A stretch of DNA of 41,435 nt from Alphaproteobacteria bacterium. Its GTDB lineage: Bacteria > Pseudomonadota > Alphaproteobacteria > SHVR01. Shown here piece by piece: positions 17,886 to 25,909 of the stretch. The stretch lies in the NCBI GenBank assembly GCA_009694185.1, contig SHVR01000020.1, positions 1-41,435 of the forward strand. Reading direction: 5' to 3'. The notes beneath the pieces are model-generated. The model did no database searches and was not told the origin of the DNA. It worked only from the letters and a program-made list of their open reading frames with translations. Both the position numbers and the translations under genes were made by a program. Numbering within the stretch: the stretch's first letter is position 1; every line of letters begins with the position of its first letter.

Positions 17886-18904
17886 GGCGTGTCCCCCACA
17901 TGCGGCCGGCGCCGGTCCGCCTCCGGCAGCGACCGGTCGAACCATTGGGCAAGCGGTGCCAGGGCCGGATGGGCGAGGCGCGCCGTCAGCATCCGCCAAA
18001 CCCTCGGGATATGCGCGAGATAGCTCGGCTTGCCATCGCGCCGCCACAGCCGGACGAACACGCCGATGACGCGGCAGTGGCGCTGCGCCGCGGCGACCGC
18101 CGCCGACGCTTCGAAACCGGCCCGGTCCACGGCGGGGAAAGCAGCCAGATAACGCCGCCACATGGCACTGGCAAGGGCGGGAGCCACGTCGCGCCGCGCA
18201 TCCTCCAAGAGCGAGACCAGATCGTAACTCGCCGGCCCGATCGCCGCGTCCTGGAAGTCCAACAAGCCGCAGGCCGCAACCCCCGACCGATCCGGGAGCC
18301 ACATCAGATTGTCGATATGATAGTCGCGCAGCATGAGGGTGGTTGGTGCCAACCCGGCAATCGGCGCCACCTCGCGCCACGCGGCAAGATAAGCGTCGCG
18401 TTCGGCAGCGGGCGTGTCACGGCCGCGAATGGCCGGGAGATACCAATCGGTCAACAACAGGGCTTCGTTGGCCATGCGCTCGGCGTCATAGGCGGGCAGT
18501 ACCAGGCGCGTCGCATTCTCGTGGCGATGCAAGGCGATCAGCACATCGACGCCGAGCGCATAGAGTGCCGCCTCGTCGGCGCCCGCCGCCAGTACCCGCG
18601 CGTAAGTCCCGTCGCCAAAATCCTCGATGATGAGGAGGCCCGCCGCCGGCTCGCCCGCGAACACGCTGGGCGCACTCAAGCCGAGACCCAGCAAGTGCGC
18701 CGAGAGCCGGACATAGGAGGTCACATCCTCCAGCGGCGGTGGCGCGTCCATCAAGAGTGCCCGGCGTTCGCCGTCCAGAAGACGCTCGTAATGGCGAAAC
18801 GAGGCGTCGCCACCGAGCCGCGCGCGGGTGGCCGCGCCCCAGCCGGCTGTGGTGAGAAACGCCCTGATACGGCGCGCCCGGTCCGATCCGCCGTCTCGCG
18901 TCAT
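17882..18904 (-). CDS. amgK: aminoglycoside-phosphotransferase-fold sugar kinase, AmgK-like
   Basis: A 340-residue APH-fold kinase. The N-terminal GDASFRHYERL is the ATP-loop region characteristic of AmgK, and LLIIEDFGDGTY follows. The catalytic loop is LRDYHIDNLMW (Asp194, Asn199) and the metal aspartate is Asp216 in GLLDFQDA. Known AmgK phosphorylates the anomeric hydroxyl of MurNAc or GlcNAc recovered from peptidoglycan; the adjacent murU supports that role. It overlaps both tsaE upstream and murU downstream by four bases, so the three are translated from one mRNA. Older annotations call this family simply phosphotransferase. Confidence 0.87.
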   Translation of the reverse strand: MTRDGGSDRARRIRAFLTTAGWGAATRARLGGDASFRHYERLLDGERRALLMDAPPPLEDVTSYVRLSAHLLGLGLSAPSVFAGEPAAGLLIIEDFGDGTYARVLAAGADEAALYALGVDVLIALHRHENATRLVLPAYDAERMANEALLLTDWYLPAIRGRDTPAAERDAYLAAWREVAPIAGLAPTTLMLRDYHIDNLMWLPDRSGVAACGLLDFQDAAIGPASYDLVSLLEDARRDVAPALASAMWRRYLAAFPAVDRAGFEASAAVAAAQRHCRVIGVFVRLWRRDGKPSYLAHIPRVWRMLTARLAHPALAPLAQWFDRSLPEADRRRPHVGDTP

Positions 18905-19398
18905 GGCCGGGCGAGCGCCGCCACCCGCGCCGCCCAGCCGCCATGTCCAACGACGCGAACGAGCCTGGCGTCTTCTTCCGGCCCAAATTCGAGAGTCACG
19001 TCGAGGCGCTCCGCCGGCAGCAGCGGACCGAGCCGCTCCGGCCACTCGATCAGCGCGATGCCGCCCGCGAGCGCCGCTTCGAGACCGAGTTCCCAGACCT
19101 CCTCGGCGCGCTCCAGCCGATACAGATCGAAATGCCAGATCGGCGCGTCGTCGAGTTCGTAGAGCTGGGCCAGGGTGAAGGTCGGGCTCGGCACTTCGGC
19201 CGCGACATCGGGCGCGCCAGCCATGCGGGCGCGAGCGCGGATGAAGGCCCGCGCGAGCGCCGTCTTGCCGGCACCCAGCAACCCATGGAGCAGGATCACG
19301 TCGCCCGGCCGGGCGAGCGCCGCCAGACGCACCGCCAATCTCTGGGTCGCCGCCAAGTCGCCGAGCGTGTCGACATAGGAGGCCCCGGTCTGCAACAC
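18901..19398 (-). CDS. tsaE: tRNA t6A biosynthesis ATPase TsaE
   Basis: A 165-residue P-loop ATPase that works with TsaB and TsaD to make N6-threonylcarbamoyl-adenosine at tRNA position 37. The Walker A is HGLLGAGKTALAR (GKT at 44-46). The family motifs PSPTFTL and IWHFDLYRLERAEEVWELGLEAAL, then IALIEWPERLG, are all present. It is first in the overlapped chain tsaE-amgK-murU-addB-addA and is divergent from the ferredoxin reductase gene, with only 54 bases between the starts. The promoter must lie in that gap or overlap the neighbouring gene. Confidence 0.94.
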   Translation of the reverse strand: MLQTGASYVDTLGDLAATQRLAVRLAALARPGDVILLHGLLGAGKTALARAFIRARARMAGAPDVAAEVPSPTFTLAQLYELDDAPIWHFDLYRLERAEEVWELGLEAALAGGIALIEWPERLGPLLPAERLDVTLEFGPEEDARLVRVVGHGGWAARVAALARP

Positions 19399-19452
19399 TG
19401 CCCCTCGCCCGTCTCGCGCCGCGCCGGCGGACTGTCGGTTTCCGGAGTCATC

Positions 19453-20469
19453 ATGTCAATCCCGCTTGCCGCAGAGGTTGCGATCATTGGCGCGGGACCG
19501 GTTGGCCTGTTCGCGATCTTCGAGTGCGGCATGCTGGGCATGCGCTGCCATGTGATCGACGCCCTGGATGTGGTGGGCGGCCAATGTGCCGCCCTCTATC
19601 CGGAAAAGCCGATCTACGACATCCCGGGCTATCCCCGGATCGACGCGGCCGACCTGATCGAACGCCTATCGGAGCAGGCGGCGCCGTTCCACCCGACCTA
19701 CCATCTGGGCCAGCGGGTCGAGCGTTTGGCAAGCCGGGACGGCGGCTGGCTGATCGAGACCTCGGCCGGCACCCGCATCGAGGCGCCGGCCGTGATGATC
19801 GCGGCCGGCGTCGGCGCCTTCGGTCCCAATCGCCCGCCGCTTGCCGGCATCGAGCATTACGAGGGCCGCAGCGTGTTCTATCTGGTCGCGCGGCGCGAGC
19901 AGTTCCGGGGCAAGCGGGTGGTGATCGCGGGCGGCGGCGATTCGGCCGTCGACTGGGCGCTCTCGCTGGTTGACGTGGCGGAGCGGATCATGGTGGTGCA
20001 TCGCCGGGCGAAGTTCCGCGCCGCGCCCGAGAGTGCCGCCCGCCTCGAAGCCCTCGCGGCGGCGGGCCAGCTCGACCTCGTCATCCCCTACCAGCTTGCC
20101 GGCCTGGAAGGCAGCGACGGCATGCTGGATGCGGTCGTCGTCGAGACGCTGGCGGGCGAGCGGCGGCACCTCCGTGCGGACTGCCTCTTGGCGTTGTTCG
20201 GGCTTGCCTCCCATCTGGGTCCGATCGCCGATTGGAACCTCGGCCTCGAACGCCAGCATGTGCCGGTCGAGCCCGCGACCTGCCAGACCAGTGCCCCGGG
20301 CGTCTTCGCCATCGGCGATATCGCAACCTATGCCGGCAAGCTGAAGCTGATCCTGACGGGCTTCGCCGAGGCGGCCCAGGCGGCCCATGCCGCCTACGCG
20401 CTGGTGTTTCCCAACCAGGTGCTGCATTTCGAATATTCCACCAATAAGGGCGTGCGCGAACTCGGCTGA
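19453..20469 (+). CDS. ferredoxin/flavodoxin-NADP+ reductase (thioredoxin-reductase-like type)
   Basis: A 338-residue two-dinucleotide-domain flavoprotein. FAD is bound by VAIIGAGPVGLFAIFECG at the N-terminus and by VFAIGDIATYAGKLKLILTGF near the C-terminus. NADPH is bound by VVIAGGGDSAVDWALSL followed by VVHRRAKFRAAP. It lacks the CxxC redox pair of thioredoxin reductase, which together with the C-terminal FEYSTNKG tail identifies the YumC-type reductase. It transfers electrons between NADPH and ferredoxin. The ATG at 19453 follows GGAG at 19444-19447. It sits alone on the plus strand inside a minus-strand block. Confidence 0.9.
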   Translation: MSIPLAAEVAIIGAGPVGLFAIFECGMLGMRCHVIDALDVVGGQCAALYPEKPIYDIPGYPRIDAADLIERLSEQAAPFHPTYHLGQRVERLASRDGGWLIETSAGTRIEAPAVMIAAGVGAFGPNRPPLAGIEHYEGRSVFYLVARREQFRGKRVVIAGGGDSAVDWALSLVDVAERIMVVHRRAKFRAAPESAARLEALAAAGQLDLVIPYQLAGLEGSDGMLDAVVVETLAGERRHLRADCLLALFGLASHLGPIADWNLGLERQHVPVEPATCQTSAPGVFAIGDIATYAGKLKLILTGFAEAAQAAHAAYALVFPNQVLHFEYSTNKGVRELG

Positions 20470-20480
20470 GGCCGGTTATT

Positions 20481-20503
20481 ATGTAATGACATTGGCATTA
20501 CGT
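20481..20503. repeat. inverted repeat GTAATG-N7-CATTAC (operator-like)
   Basis: An 8-bp arm with one mismatch (ATGTAATG / CATTACGT) around a 7-base centre, 12 bases after the ferredoxin reductase stop. The perfect core is GTAATG/CATTAC. There is no T run after it, so it is unlikely to be an intrinsic terminator. Its size fits a dimeric repressor site. Confidence 0.45.
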
Positions 20504-20536
20504 TCGGCTAAGATGATTTCAAATGGCGGGCTTCCC

Positions 20537-20620
20537 ATGCGGGTTTCTCGGCGTGAACAGGCCAAGCGGGGCCGCTCCTTGGGCCAGGCGACCATTTGGA
20601 CGCGGGACAAACCGCGATAG
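20537..20620 (+). pseudogene. possible N-terminal remnant of a TetR-type regulator
   Basis: A 27-codon frame begins MRVSRREQAKRG. Its first nine or ten residues resemble the start of TetR-family regulators (MRVSREQAxxNR). It then loses similarity and stops at 20618. It lies about 35 bases downstream of the operator-like inverted repeat. The similarity is short and could be chance. Confidence 0.2.
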
Positions 20621-20700
20621 ATCGCATATAGAGATATTCACAATATAATACGATAAATAAAATAAATTTCGATAAAATATGAGAATCTTTTTGAATCAAC
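20616..20700. other. AT-rich patch between the ferredoxin reductase and divL genes
   Basis: This stretch is visibly AT-dominated (for example ATAAATAAAATAAATTTCG) in an otherwise GC-rich window. It holds a perfect TATAAT at 20644-20649 but no matching -35 box, and no gene follows in that direction. It lies past the 3' ends of both flanking genes. It could be the scar of a lost insertion or acquired DNA. Confidence 0.5.
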
Positions 20701-20750
20701 GAGTTATTGGCTTTGCATTTGGCTTCGTTCTGGACTTCTCTCGGGGCGGG

Positions 20751-23114
20751 CTAGGCCGTCGCCGGCGCCTCCAGCGGCGGCCCGCCACGCGGCAACCAGC
20801 AGGTCACATGGGTGCCGGTGCCGGGCTCGGAGACCAGCTCGACCCGCCCACCATGCATCTCGATGAAGCGCTTGACCAGGGTGAGCCCGAGGCCGGCGCC
20901 GGGCTTGCGCTGCTCGATGGCGCGGCCGCGCACGAAGGCGCCGAAGACCCTGAGCTGCTCCGCCTCGGGAATACCGACGCCGGTGTCGGAGACCTCAATG
21001 GCGACGTCGTCGCCGTCGCTCCGCAGACCGACGGTGATGGTGCCGCCCGGCATAGTGAAACGGATCGCGTTGCTGATCAGGTGAAACAGCACTTGCCGGA
21101 GGCGGCGATCGTCGCCGATGATCTCGCCGACCGTGGCGGGACAATAGAGCATGATGGCGAGCTGCTGGCTGCGCGCGCGTTCCCGCGCCAAATTGAGCAC
21201 CGCCGCCAGCATGGCCTCGACATCGACCGTCTCAAGGTGCAACGGCAACTGCCCCGCCTCGATCATGGCGAGATCGAGAATGTCGTTGATGAGCTCCATG
21301 AGGCGGTTCGAGGATTCGAGGATACCGCTGCAATATTCGAGCTGCTGCGTATTCATCTCGCCGAAATATCGTTGCGTCAGGATTTCGGCGAACCCGATGA
21401 TCGTGTTGAGCGGTGTGCGCAGCTCGTAGGAGACGTTGGCGAGAAATTCCGTCTTGAGCCGGTCGGCTTCCTCGAGCGCCTCGGCGCGCTCGATGAGGAC
21501 GCGCTCGACATTGTCGCTATCGGTCACGTCGAGATAGCTGTTCAACACGCTGCCATCGGCGAGCGGCACCCGGACATGGTCCAGCACGGTGCCGTCGGCG
21601 AGCGCATAGCGCTCGCGATTGGGCGTGCGGTCCATCTCGTTCGCGATCACGGCCAGCTTACGATCCTCCCAGCTTCCCACATAGACATGCAGTGTCTTGG
21701 CCTTTTCCGCCACTTCGCCGACGTGCGGCTCGCCCTCCATGCCGCTCTCGTCGAGCCGCCAGATGCGCAGGAAGGACGGGTTATGGAGCTTCAGCCGGCC
21801 GTCGCTGCCGAAGACGGCGATGCCTTCCTGAAGTTCGTCGAGGGTCTCGCGCTGCACCGTGATGAGGGTGTTGTAGGAACGCTCCAACGCCAGGCGATCG
21901 GTCACGTCCTCGTTGACCACGATGAGGCCGCCGAAGGGGTGCGGCGCCGTCAGGCTGCGAATCGTGGTGTCGTCGGGAAGCTGGAGAAGTTCTTCGTGCG
22001 GTTCGATCAGGTTGGTGAAGAGGGCGAGCCGCTCGCGTTTATAGGCGCGGAAGTCCGGCACTTCCGGCAGGCGACGTTGCTCGCGCAGCCGCTCGATGAT
22101 TTCGCCCATGTCGGGCTCGCCCTTGAGCCAGTCCCGGCTGAGGCGCATGAGGTCGGAATAGGCGGAATTGAAGAAGCGCAGGCGGCCGTCGGCACCGAAG
22201 ACGGCGATGCCGGCACCAAGCCGTTCGAGGACTTCGGCATGGGCATCGACAAGCCGGCCGAGTTCACCCTGGACGACTTCGAGGCTGGTCATGTCGAACG
22301 CGAAGCCGGTCATGTAGCCGCCACGGTCCGGCGGCGTTTCCGTGAACTCCAAGAGGCGCCGGGACTTGCCGAAGACGACGTGATGGCTCTCCGATTGGGG
22401 CGCCTGGGCGCGGAGTGCCCGATCGGCGAGCGCCCGGCCACGCTGACCGATCACGCTCGCCGCGATCTCCAGGCCGGCCATCGCGGCCGCGGCAGGGCTC
22501 GCCGCCTCGACCGCCTCCGCATAGGCCTGGTTGCAGTAGATCAGTTCGAGATCGGGGGCGCGCTGCCAGACCGGCAGCGGCAAACGATCGACGAGTTGGC
22601 GCAGCCTGAGGGCGTCGGCTTGGGCGGCGGCACGATCGGCGTCGGCGCGGCCGATCCGGCCGGCCATCGGGCTCACGTCCTGGAACCAGAGAATGTCGGA
22701 GCTCGCCATGCGGTTGCCCGAGAGCGCCAAGCTCCGGCCGCCGCAGCCAACGACCAGGGCGAACGGCGTCCCATGGCCCCGGAGCGCCGCCAATCGCTCC
22801 GCCAACTCCGCCGCGTCGCCGTCGGCCAATGCCGCCGGCGCCGCCGGGTCGAAGAGCGAGTCGGGTGCCACACCCAGCATCCCGGCCAAACCCGGCGACC
22901 ATCGCGCACCCTGGCCCGGGCCATCCCAGGCGAGAAACTCGACCGGGCTCGCATCCAACATGGCGGTGGCAGCGCCGAATTGGCTCCGGAGGCGCTCCGT
23001 CTCGGCCCGCTCGACGGCCAGCGCCCGGCGGCCGCGGTTGAGAACCAGGACGAGTGCCACGGCGAAACCGGCGGCAACGATGCCGAAAGCAATCGTCGCG
23101 GCGGTCGTCAACAT
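20751..23114 (-). CDS. divL: DivL-type PAS histidine-kinase homologue with Tyr in the H-box
   Basis: A 787-residue membrane signalling protein. An N-terminal TM helix (about 5-27) is followed by a coiled stretch, PAS-like regions (around 50-130, 170-280, 310-415 and 425-530), a DHp helix and an HATPase domain. The H-box reads FLANVSYELRTPLN, with Tyr563 (codon TAC) replacing the phospho-acceptor His. This is the hallmark of Caulobacter DivL (Tyr550). The ATP lid looks intact: HLISNAIRF (N box), DTGVGIP (G1) and GAGLGLTLVKRF (G2). In Caulobacter DivL controls CckA and reads DivK phosphorylation during the cell cycle; that role is inferred here. Location between ahcY and tsaE/amgK also supports the call. 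It starts 21 bases after ahcY. Confidence 0.88.
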   Translation of the reverse strand: MLTTAATIAFGIVAAGFAVALVLVLNRGRRALAVERAETERLRSQFGAATAMLDASPVEFLAWDGPGQGARWSPGLAGMLGVAPDSLFDPAAPAALADGDAAELAERLAALRGHGTPFALVVGCGGRSLALSGNRMASSDILWFQDVSPMAGRIGRADADRAAAQADALRLRQLVDRLPLPVWQRAPDLELIYCNQAYAEAVEAASPAAAAMAGLEIAASVIGQRGRALADRALRAQAPQSESHHVVFGKSRRLLEFTETPPDRGGYMTGFAFDMTSLEVVQGELGRLVDAHAEVLERLGAGIAVFGADGRLRFFNSAYSDLMRLSRDWLKGEPDMGEIIERLREQRRLPEVPDFRAYKRERLALFTNLIEPHEELLQLPDDTTIRSLTAPHPFGGLIVVNEDVTDRLALERSYNTLITVQRETLDELQEGIAVFGSDGRLKLHNPSFLRIWRLDESGMEGEPHVGEVAEKAKTLHVYVGSWEDRKLAVIANEMDRTPNRERYALADGTVLDHVRVPLADGSVLNSYLDVTDSDNVERVLIERAEALEEADRLKTEFLANVSYELRTPLNTIIGFAEILTQRYFGEMNTQQLEYCSGILESSNRLMELINDILDLAMIEAGQLPLHLETVDVEAMLAAVLNLARERARSQQLAIMLYCPATVGEIIGDDRRLRQVLFHLISNAIRFTMPGGTITVGLRSDGDDVAIEVSDTGVGIPEAEQLRVFGAFVRGRAIEQRKPGAGLGLTLVKRFIEMHGGRVELVSEPGTGTHVTCWLPRGGPPLEAPATA

Positions 23115-23135
23115 GGCGTCAAGCGCCCACCCGGC

Positions 23136-24440
23136 TCAGTAGCGGTAATGCTCGGGCTTCAAGGGGCCGGCCGGCGAGACACCGATGTAAGCCGCCTGCT
23201 TCTCCGTCAGCCGGGTGAGCTTGACCCCGAGCTTGTCGAGGTGCAGCGCCGCCACCTTCTCGTCGAGGCGTTTCGGCAACACATAGACCTTCTTCTCGTA
23301 GGCCTCCGGCCGGGTCCAGAGCTCCATCTGGGCCAGCACCTGGTTGGAGAAGCTGGCGCTCATGACGAAGCTCGGATGGCCGGTCCCGCAACCGAGGTTC
23401 ACCAGGCGCCCCTCGGCCAGCAGGATCAGGCGCTTGCCGTCGGGAAATTCGACCTCGTCGACTTGCGGCTTGACGTTGTGCCATTTGAGATTACGCAGGC
23501 CGTCGATGTCGATTTCCCTGTCGAAATGGCCGATGTTGCAGACGATCGCCCGATCGCGCATTTGCCGCATGTGATCGAGAGAGATGACGTCGATATTGCC
23601 GGTGGCGGTGACGAAGATGTCGCCGATCGCCGCGGCCTCGTCCATGGTGGTGACCTGGAGGCCTTCCATGGTGGCCTGCAAGGCGCAGATCGGGTCGATC
23701 TCGGTGACCAGCACCCGCGCCCCTTGGCTGCGCATGCTCTGCACACAGCCCTTGCCCACATCGCCATAGCCGCACACGACCGCGACCTTGCCCGCGACCA
23801 TCACGTCGGTCGCCCGCTTGATGCCGTCCACCAGGCTTTCGCGGCAACCATAGAGATTGTCGAACTTCGACTTGGTGACCGAGTCGTTGACGTTGATGGC
23901 GGGAATCAGAAGCTTACCGTCCCGGGCCATCTCGTACAGGCGATGCACGCCGGTCGTGGTCTCTTCGGAGACGCCGCGCACGGCCTTCAGCAGTTCGGGA
24001 TATTTCTCATGCATCAAAACGGTGAGATCGCCGCCATCGTCGAGCAGCAGGTTGGGCGTCCAGCCATCCGGGCCGCGAACGGTCTGCTCGACGCACCAAA
24101 AATATTCCGCCTCGCTCTCGCCCTTCCAGGCAAAAACCGGCACACCGCCGGCCGCCATGGCCGATGCCGCATGGTCCTGGGTCGAGAAGATGTTGCAGGA
24201 ACTCCACCGGACCGTGGCGCCGAGCGCCATCAGCGTCTCGATCAGGACCGCGGTCTGGATCGTCATATGCAGACAGCCGATAATCCGGGCCCCCTTCAAG
24301 GGCTTGGAGGCGCCAAATTCCTTGCGGAGCGCCATCAGGCCGGGCATCTCGGTCTCGGCGATGGCGATTTCGCGCCGCCCCCAGTCGGCCAGCGCAATAT
24401 CGGCCACCTTATAGTCGTGATAGTCGTGCGCCATGGTCAT
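23136..24440 (-). CDS. ahcY: S-adenosyl-L-homocysteine hydrolase
   Basis: NAD-dependent enzyme cleaving S-adenosylhomocysteine to adenosine and homocysteine, which removes inhibition of methyltransferases. It is 434 residues. Family marks are [20 protein letters not shown], the NAD loop [46 protein letters not shown] and the C-terminal PLKPEHYRY. The first ATG (24440) follows AAGGAG with six bases between; a second ATG two codons on is also possible. The leader contains the 25-bp tandem hairpin repeats. divL follows at 21 bases and is probably in the same transcript. Confidence 0.97.
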   Translation of the reverse strand: MTMAHDYHDYKVADIALADWGRREIAIAETEMPGLMALRKEFGASKPLKGARIIGCLHMTIQTAVLIETLMALGATVRWSSCNIFSTQDHAASAMAAGGVPVFAWKGESEAEYFWCVEQTVRGPDGWTPNLLLDDGGDLTVLMHEKYPELLKAVRGVSEETTTGVHRLYEMARDGKLLIPAINVNDSVTKSKFDNLYGCRESLVDGIKRATDVMVAGKVAVVCGYGDVGKGCVQSMRSQGARVLVTEIDPICALQATMEGLQVTTMDEAAAIGDIFVTATGNIDVISLDHMRQMRDRAIVCNIGHFDREIDIDGLRNLKWHNVKPQVDEVEFPDGKRLILLAEGRLVNLGCGTGHPSFVMSASFSNQVLAQMELWTRPEAYEKKVYVLPKRLDEKVAALHLDKLGVKLTRLTEKQAAYIGVSPAGPLKPEHYRY

Positions 24441-24455
24441 TCATCGCTCCTTGCT

Positions 24456-24540
24456 AGGGTCCGCCAAAGGCGGCCGGGCTGGGGTCCGCCAAAGGCGGCC
24501 GGGCTGGGGTCCGCCAAAGGCGGCCGGGCTGGGGTCCGCC
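24456..24540. repeat. 25-bp tandem repeat, three full copies plus ten bases, in the ahcY leader
   Basis: Units at 24456-24480, 24481-24505 and 24506-24530, then GGGGTCCGCC at 24531-24540. The copies are identical except for the first base of unit 1. Each unit holds CCGCCAAAGGCGG. In the ahcY mRNA sense every unit can fold as GGCCGCC-TTT-GGCGGACC, a seven-pair GC stem with one bulged A. The last copy ends a few bases before the AAGGAG of ahcY (24447-24452 on the minus strand). Confidence 0.95.
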
Positions 24541-24568
24541 ATATAACAGGCGCCTGATATTGGAACAA
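24540..24568 (-). promoter_or_regulatory. candidate ahcY promoter
   Basis: On the minus strand TTGTTC (24568-24563) and TATATG (24545-24540) are spaced by 17 bases. This is a moderate match to the -35/-10 consensus. Transcription would start near 24533, inside the partial repeat, so the whole leader would consist of the repeat hairpins and the ribosome binding site. Confidence 0.35.
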
Positions 24569-24698
24569 GTTGGGTACGGCCAATGTCCAGACGGCTCTTG
24601 TACAGGAAAAAGATTTTAGCATTGTAAACGAAGACCCGGACGCTGCTACGATTAGCGCTTTGTGCATAAGCGACGCAACGATACGGAGAGGATCGCCG

Positions 24699-24728
24699 AT
24701 GCCCACCCGCGATGGAGCGATATTGTGA
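24699..24728 (+). CDS. possible nine-residue leader peptide coupled to the thiolase-like gene
   Basis: ATG 24699 has the best Shine-Dalgarno of the region, GGAGAGG at 24685-24691, seven bases away. It opens MPTRDGAIL and stops at TGA 24726-24728, whose last base is the first base of the thiolase ATG (TGATG). The thiolase start itself has no good ribosome site. Reinitiation from this mini-ORF could therefore drive its translation. This is inference from spacing only. Confidence 0.35.
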   Translation: MPTRDGAIL

Positions 24729-25909
24729 TGGCGCCCAGAACCCTGCGCGGCCGGGTGGCGATCGTCGGCATCGGCGAGACCACCTATTACAAGCACGGCC
24801 AGGCGCCGGACGCCGAGTTCAAACTGGCGCTCATGGCGATCCTCAATGCCGCCAAGGATGCCGGCATCGATCCCCGCGACATCGACGGCTTCGCCTCCTA
24901 CAGCAACGACCGCAACGATCCCTCGCGCATCGCCGCGGCGCTCGGCACGCGGGAGCTTCGATTCTCCAACATGCAGTGGGGCGGCGGTGGCGGTGGCGGC
25001 TCGGCCGCCGTTGGCAGCGCGGCGGCGGCCGTGGCCGGTGGCCTCGCCGATTGCGTGGTCGTCTTCCGGGCACTGGCCCAGGGCCAGTTCGCGCGCTTCG
25101 GCCAGGGACCCCAGGCCAAGACGATCTCCGGCGACATGGCCTTCCAGGCGCCCTATGGCCTGATGTCGCCGGGCCAGCGTTACGCCATGAAGGTGATGCG
25201 TTTCATGCACCGGCATGGTGTCAAGCAGGAAGCCTTGCGCGCCATCGCGCTGGCGTCGTATCACCATGCCCAGTCCAATCCACGCGCCGTCATGTATGGT
25301 AGGCCGCTCGACGAAGCCAAGTACGACAATTCCCGCTGGATCGTCGAGCCGTTCCATCTCTATGACTGCTGCATGGAGAATGACGGCGCCGCCGCCCTGA
25401 TCGTCGTACCCGCCGAGCGCGCCCGGGACCTGCCCCACAAGCCGGTCTATCTGCTGGGGGCCTCCGGCGGCTCCGATCATCGCGCGGGGGCTCCAAGCCA
25501 CAATGTACCGAACTATGCGAGCGCCACTTTTGCCAGCGTGGCGCCCCATCTTTACGCCATGGCCGGCGTTAAACCGGGTGACGTGGACGTGGTGCAGTCC
25601 TATGAGAATTTCACCGGCGGCGTGCTGATGAGCCTGGTGGAGCACGGCTTCTTCGCGCCCGAGGCGGCCAACGATTTCCTACATTTGGAAAATCTGATCG
25701 CGCCCCGGGGCAAGCTGCCGCTGAACACCAGCGGTGGCAATCTGGCCGAGTGCTACATGCACGGCCTCGAATTGCAGCTTGAGGGCGTGCGCCAGGTGCG
25801 CGGCCAGTCGACCGCCCAGCTACCCAAGGCCGATGTCTCGATGGTCATTTCCGGCCCTATGGTGACGCCGGTCAGCAGCATGATCCTGGGCTCGGAGGCC
25901 ACCCTGTGA
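24728..25909 (+). CDS. thiolase-fold protein lacking the nucleophilic Cys (SCP-x/Ltp-like)
   Basis: A 393-residue SCP-x/lipid-transfer-type thiolase fold: VAIVGIGETTYYKHG at the start, DIDGFASYSND, then SNMQW followed by seven glycines (85-91) where the NxxCAS nucleophile motif is expected, and GGLADCVVVF. The C-terminal catalytic His region reads NTSGGNLAECYMHGLELQLEGVRQ. With the nucleophilic cysteine missing, ordinary thiolysis is unlikely. Such proteins paired with DUF35 partners include the Ltp2-type retro-aldolases of steroid side-chain degradation, and the DUF35 gene follows here with a one-base overlap. A GTG one codon upstream is an alternative start. The substrate is unknown. Confidence 0.82.
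   Translation: MAPRTLRGRVAIVGIGETTYYKHGQAPDAEFKLALMAILNAAKDAGIDPRDIDGFASYSNDRNDPSRIAAALGTRELRFSNMQWGGGGGGGSAAVGSAAAAVAGGLADCVVVFRALAQGQFARFGQGPQAKTISGDMAFQAPYGLMSPGQRYAMKVMRFMHRHGVKQEALRAIALASYHHAQSNPRAVMYGRPLDEAKYDNSRWIVEPFHLYDCCMENDGAAALIVVPAERARDLPHKPVYLLGASGGSDHRAGAPSHNVPNYASATFASVAPHLYAMAGVKPGDVDVVQSYENFTGGVLMSLVEHGFFAPEAANDFLHLENLIAPRGKLPLNTSGGNLAECYMHGLELQLEGVRQVRGQSTAQLPKADVSMVISGPMVTPVSSMILGSEATL

Noticed and set aside
20481-20503. Intrinsic terminator of the ferredoxin reductase gene
   Set aside because: The stem is AT-rich and is followed by TCGGC and no T run.
24456-24540. CRISPR array
   Set aside because: The 25-bp units are directly adjacent with no spacers, and no cas gene is near.
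20679-24557. A plus-strand frame of almost 1300 codons
   Set aside because: It is antisense to divL and ahcY along its whole length, and its composition (His/Arg/Asp/Gly-rich, no domain) is that of a high-GC mirror frame.
24441-24600. SAH or SAM riboswitch in front of ahcY
   Set aside because: The leader is a simple array of identical hairpins; I could not fit the SAH or SAM-II conserved cores.
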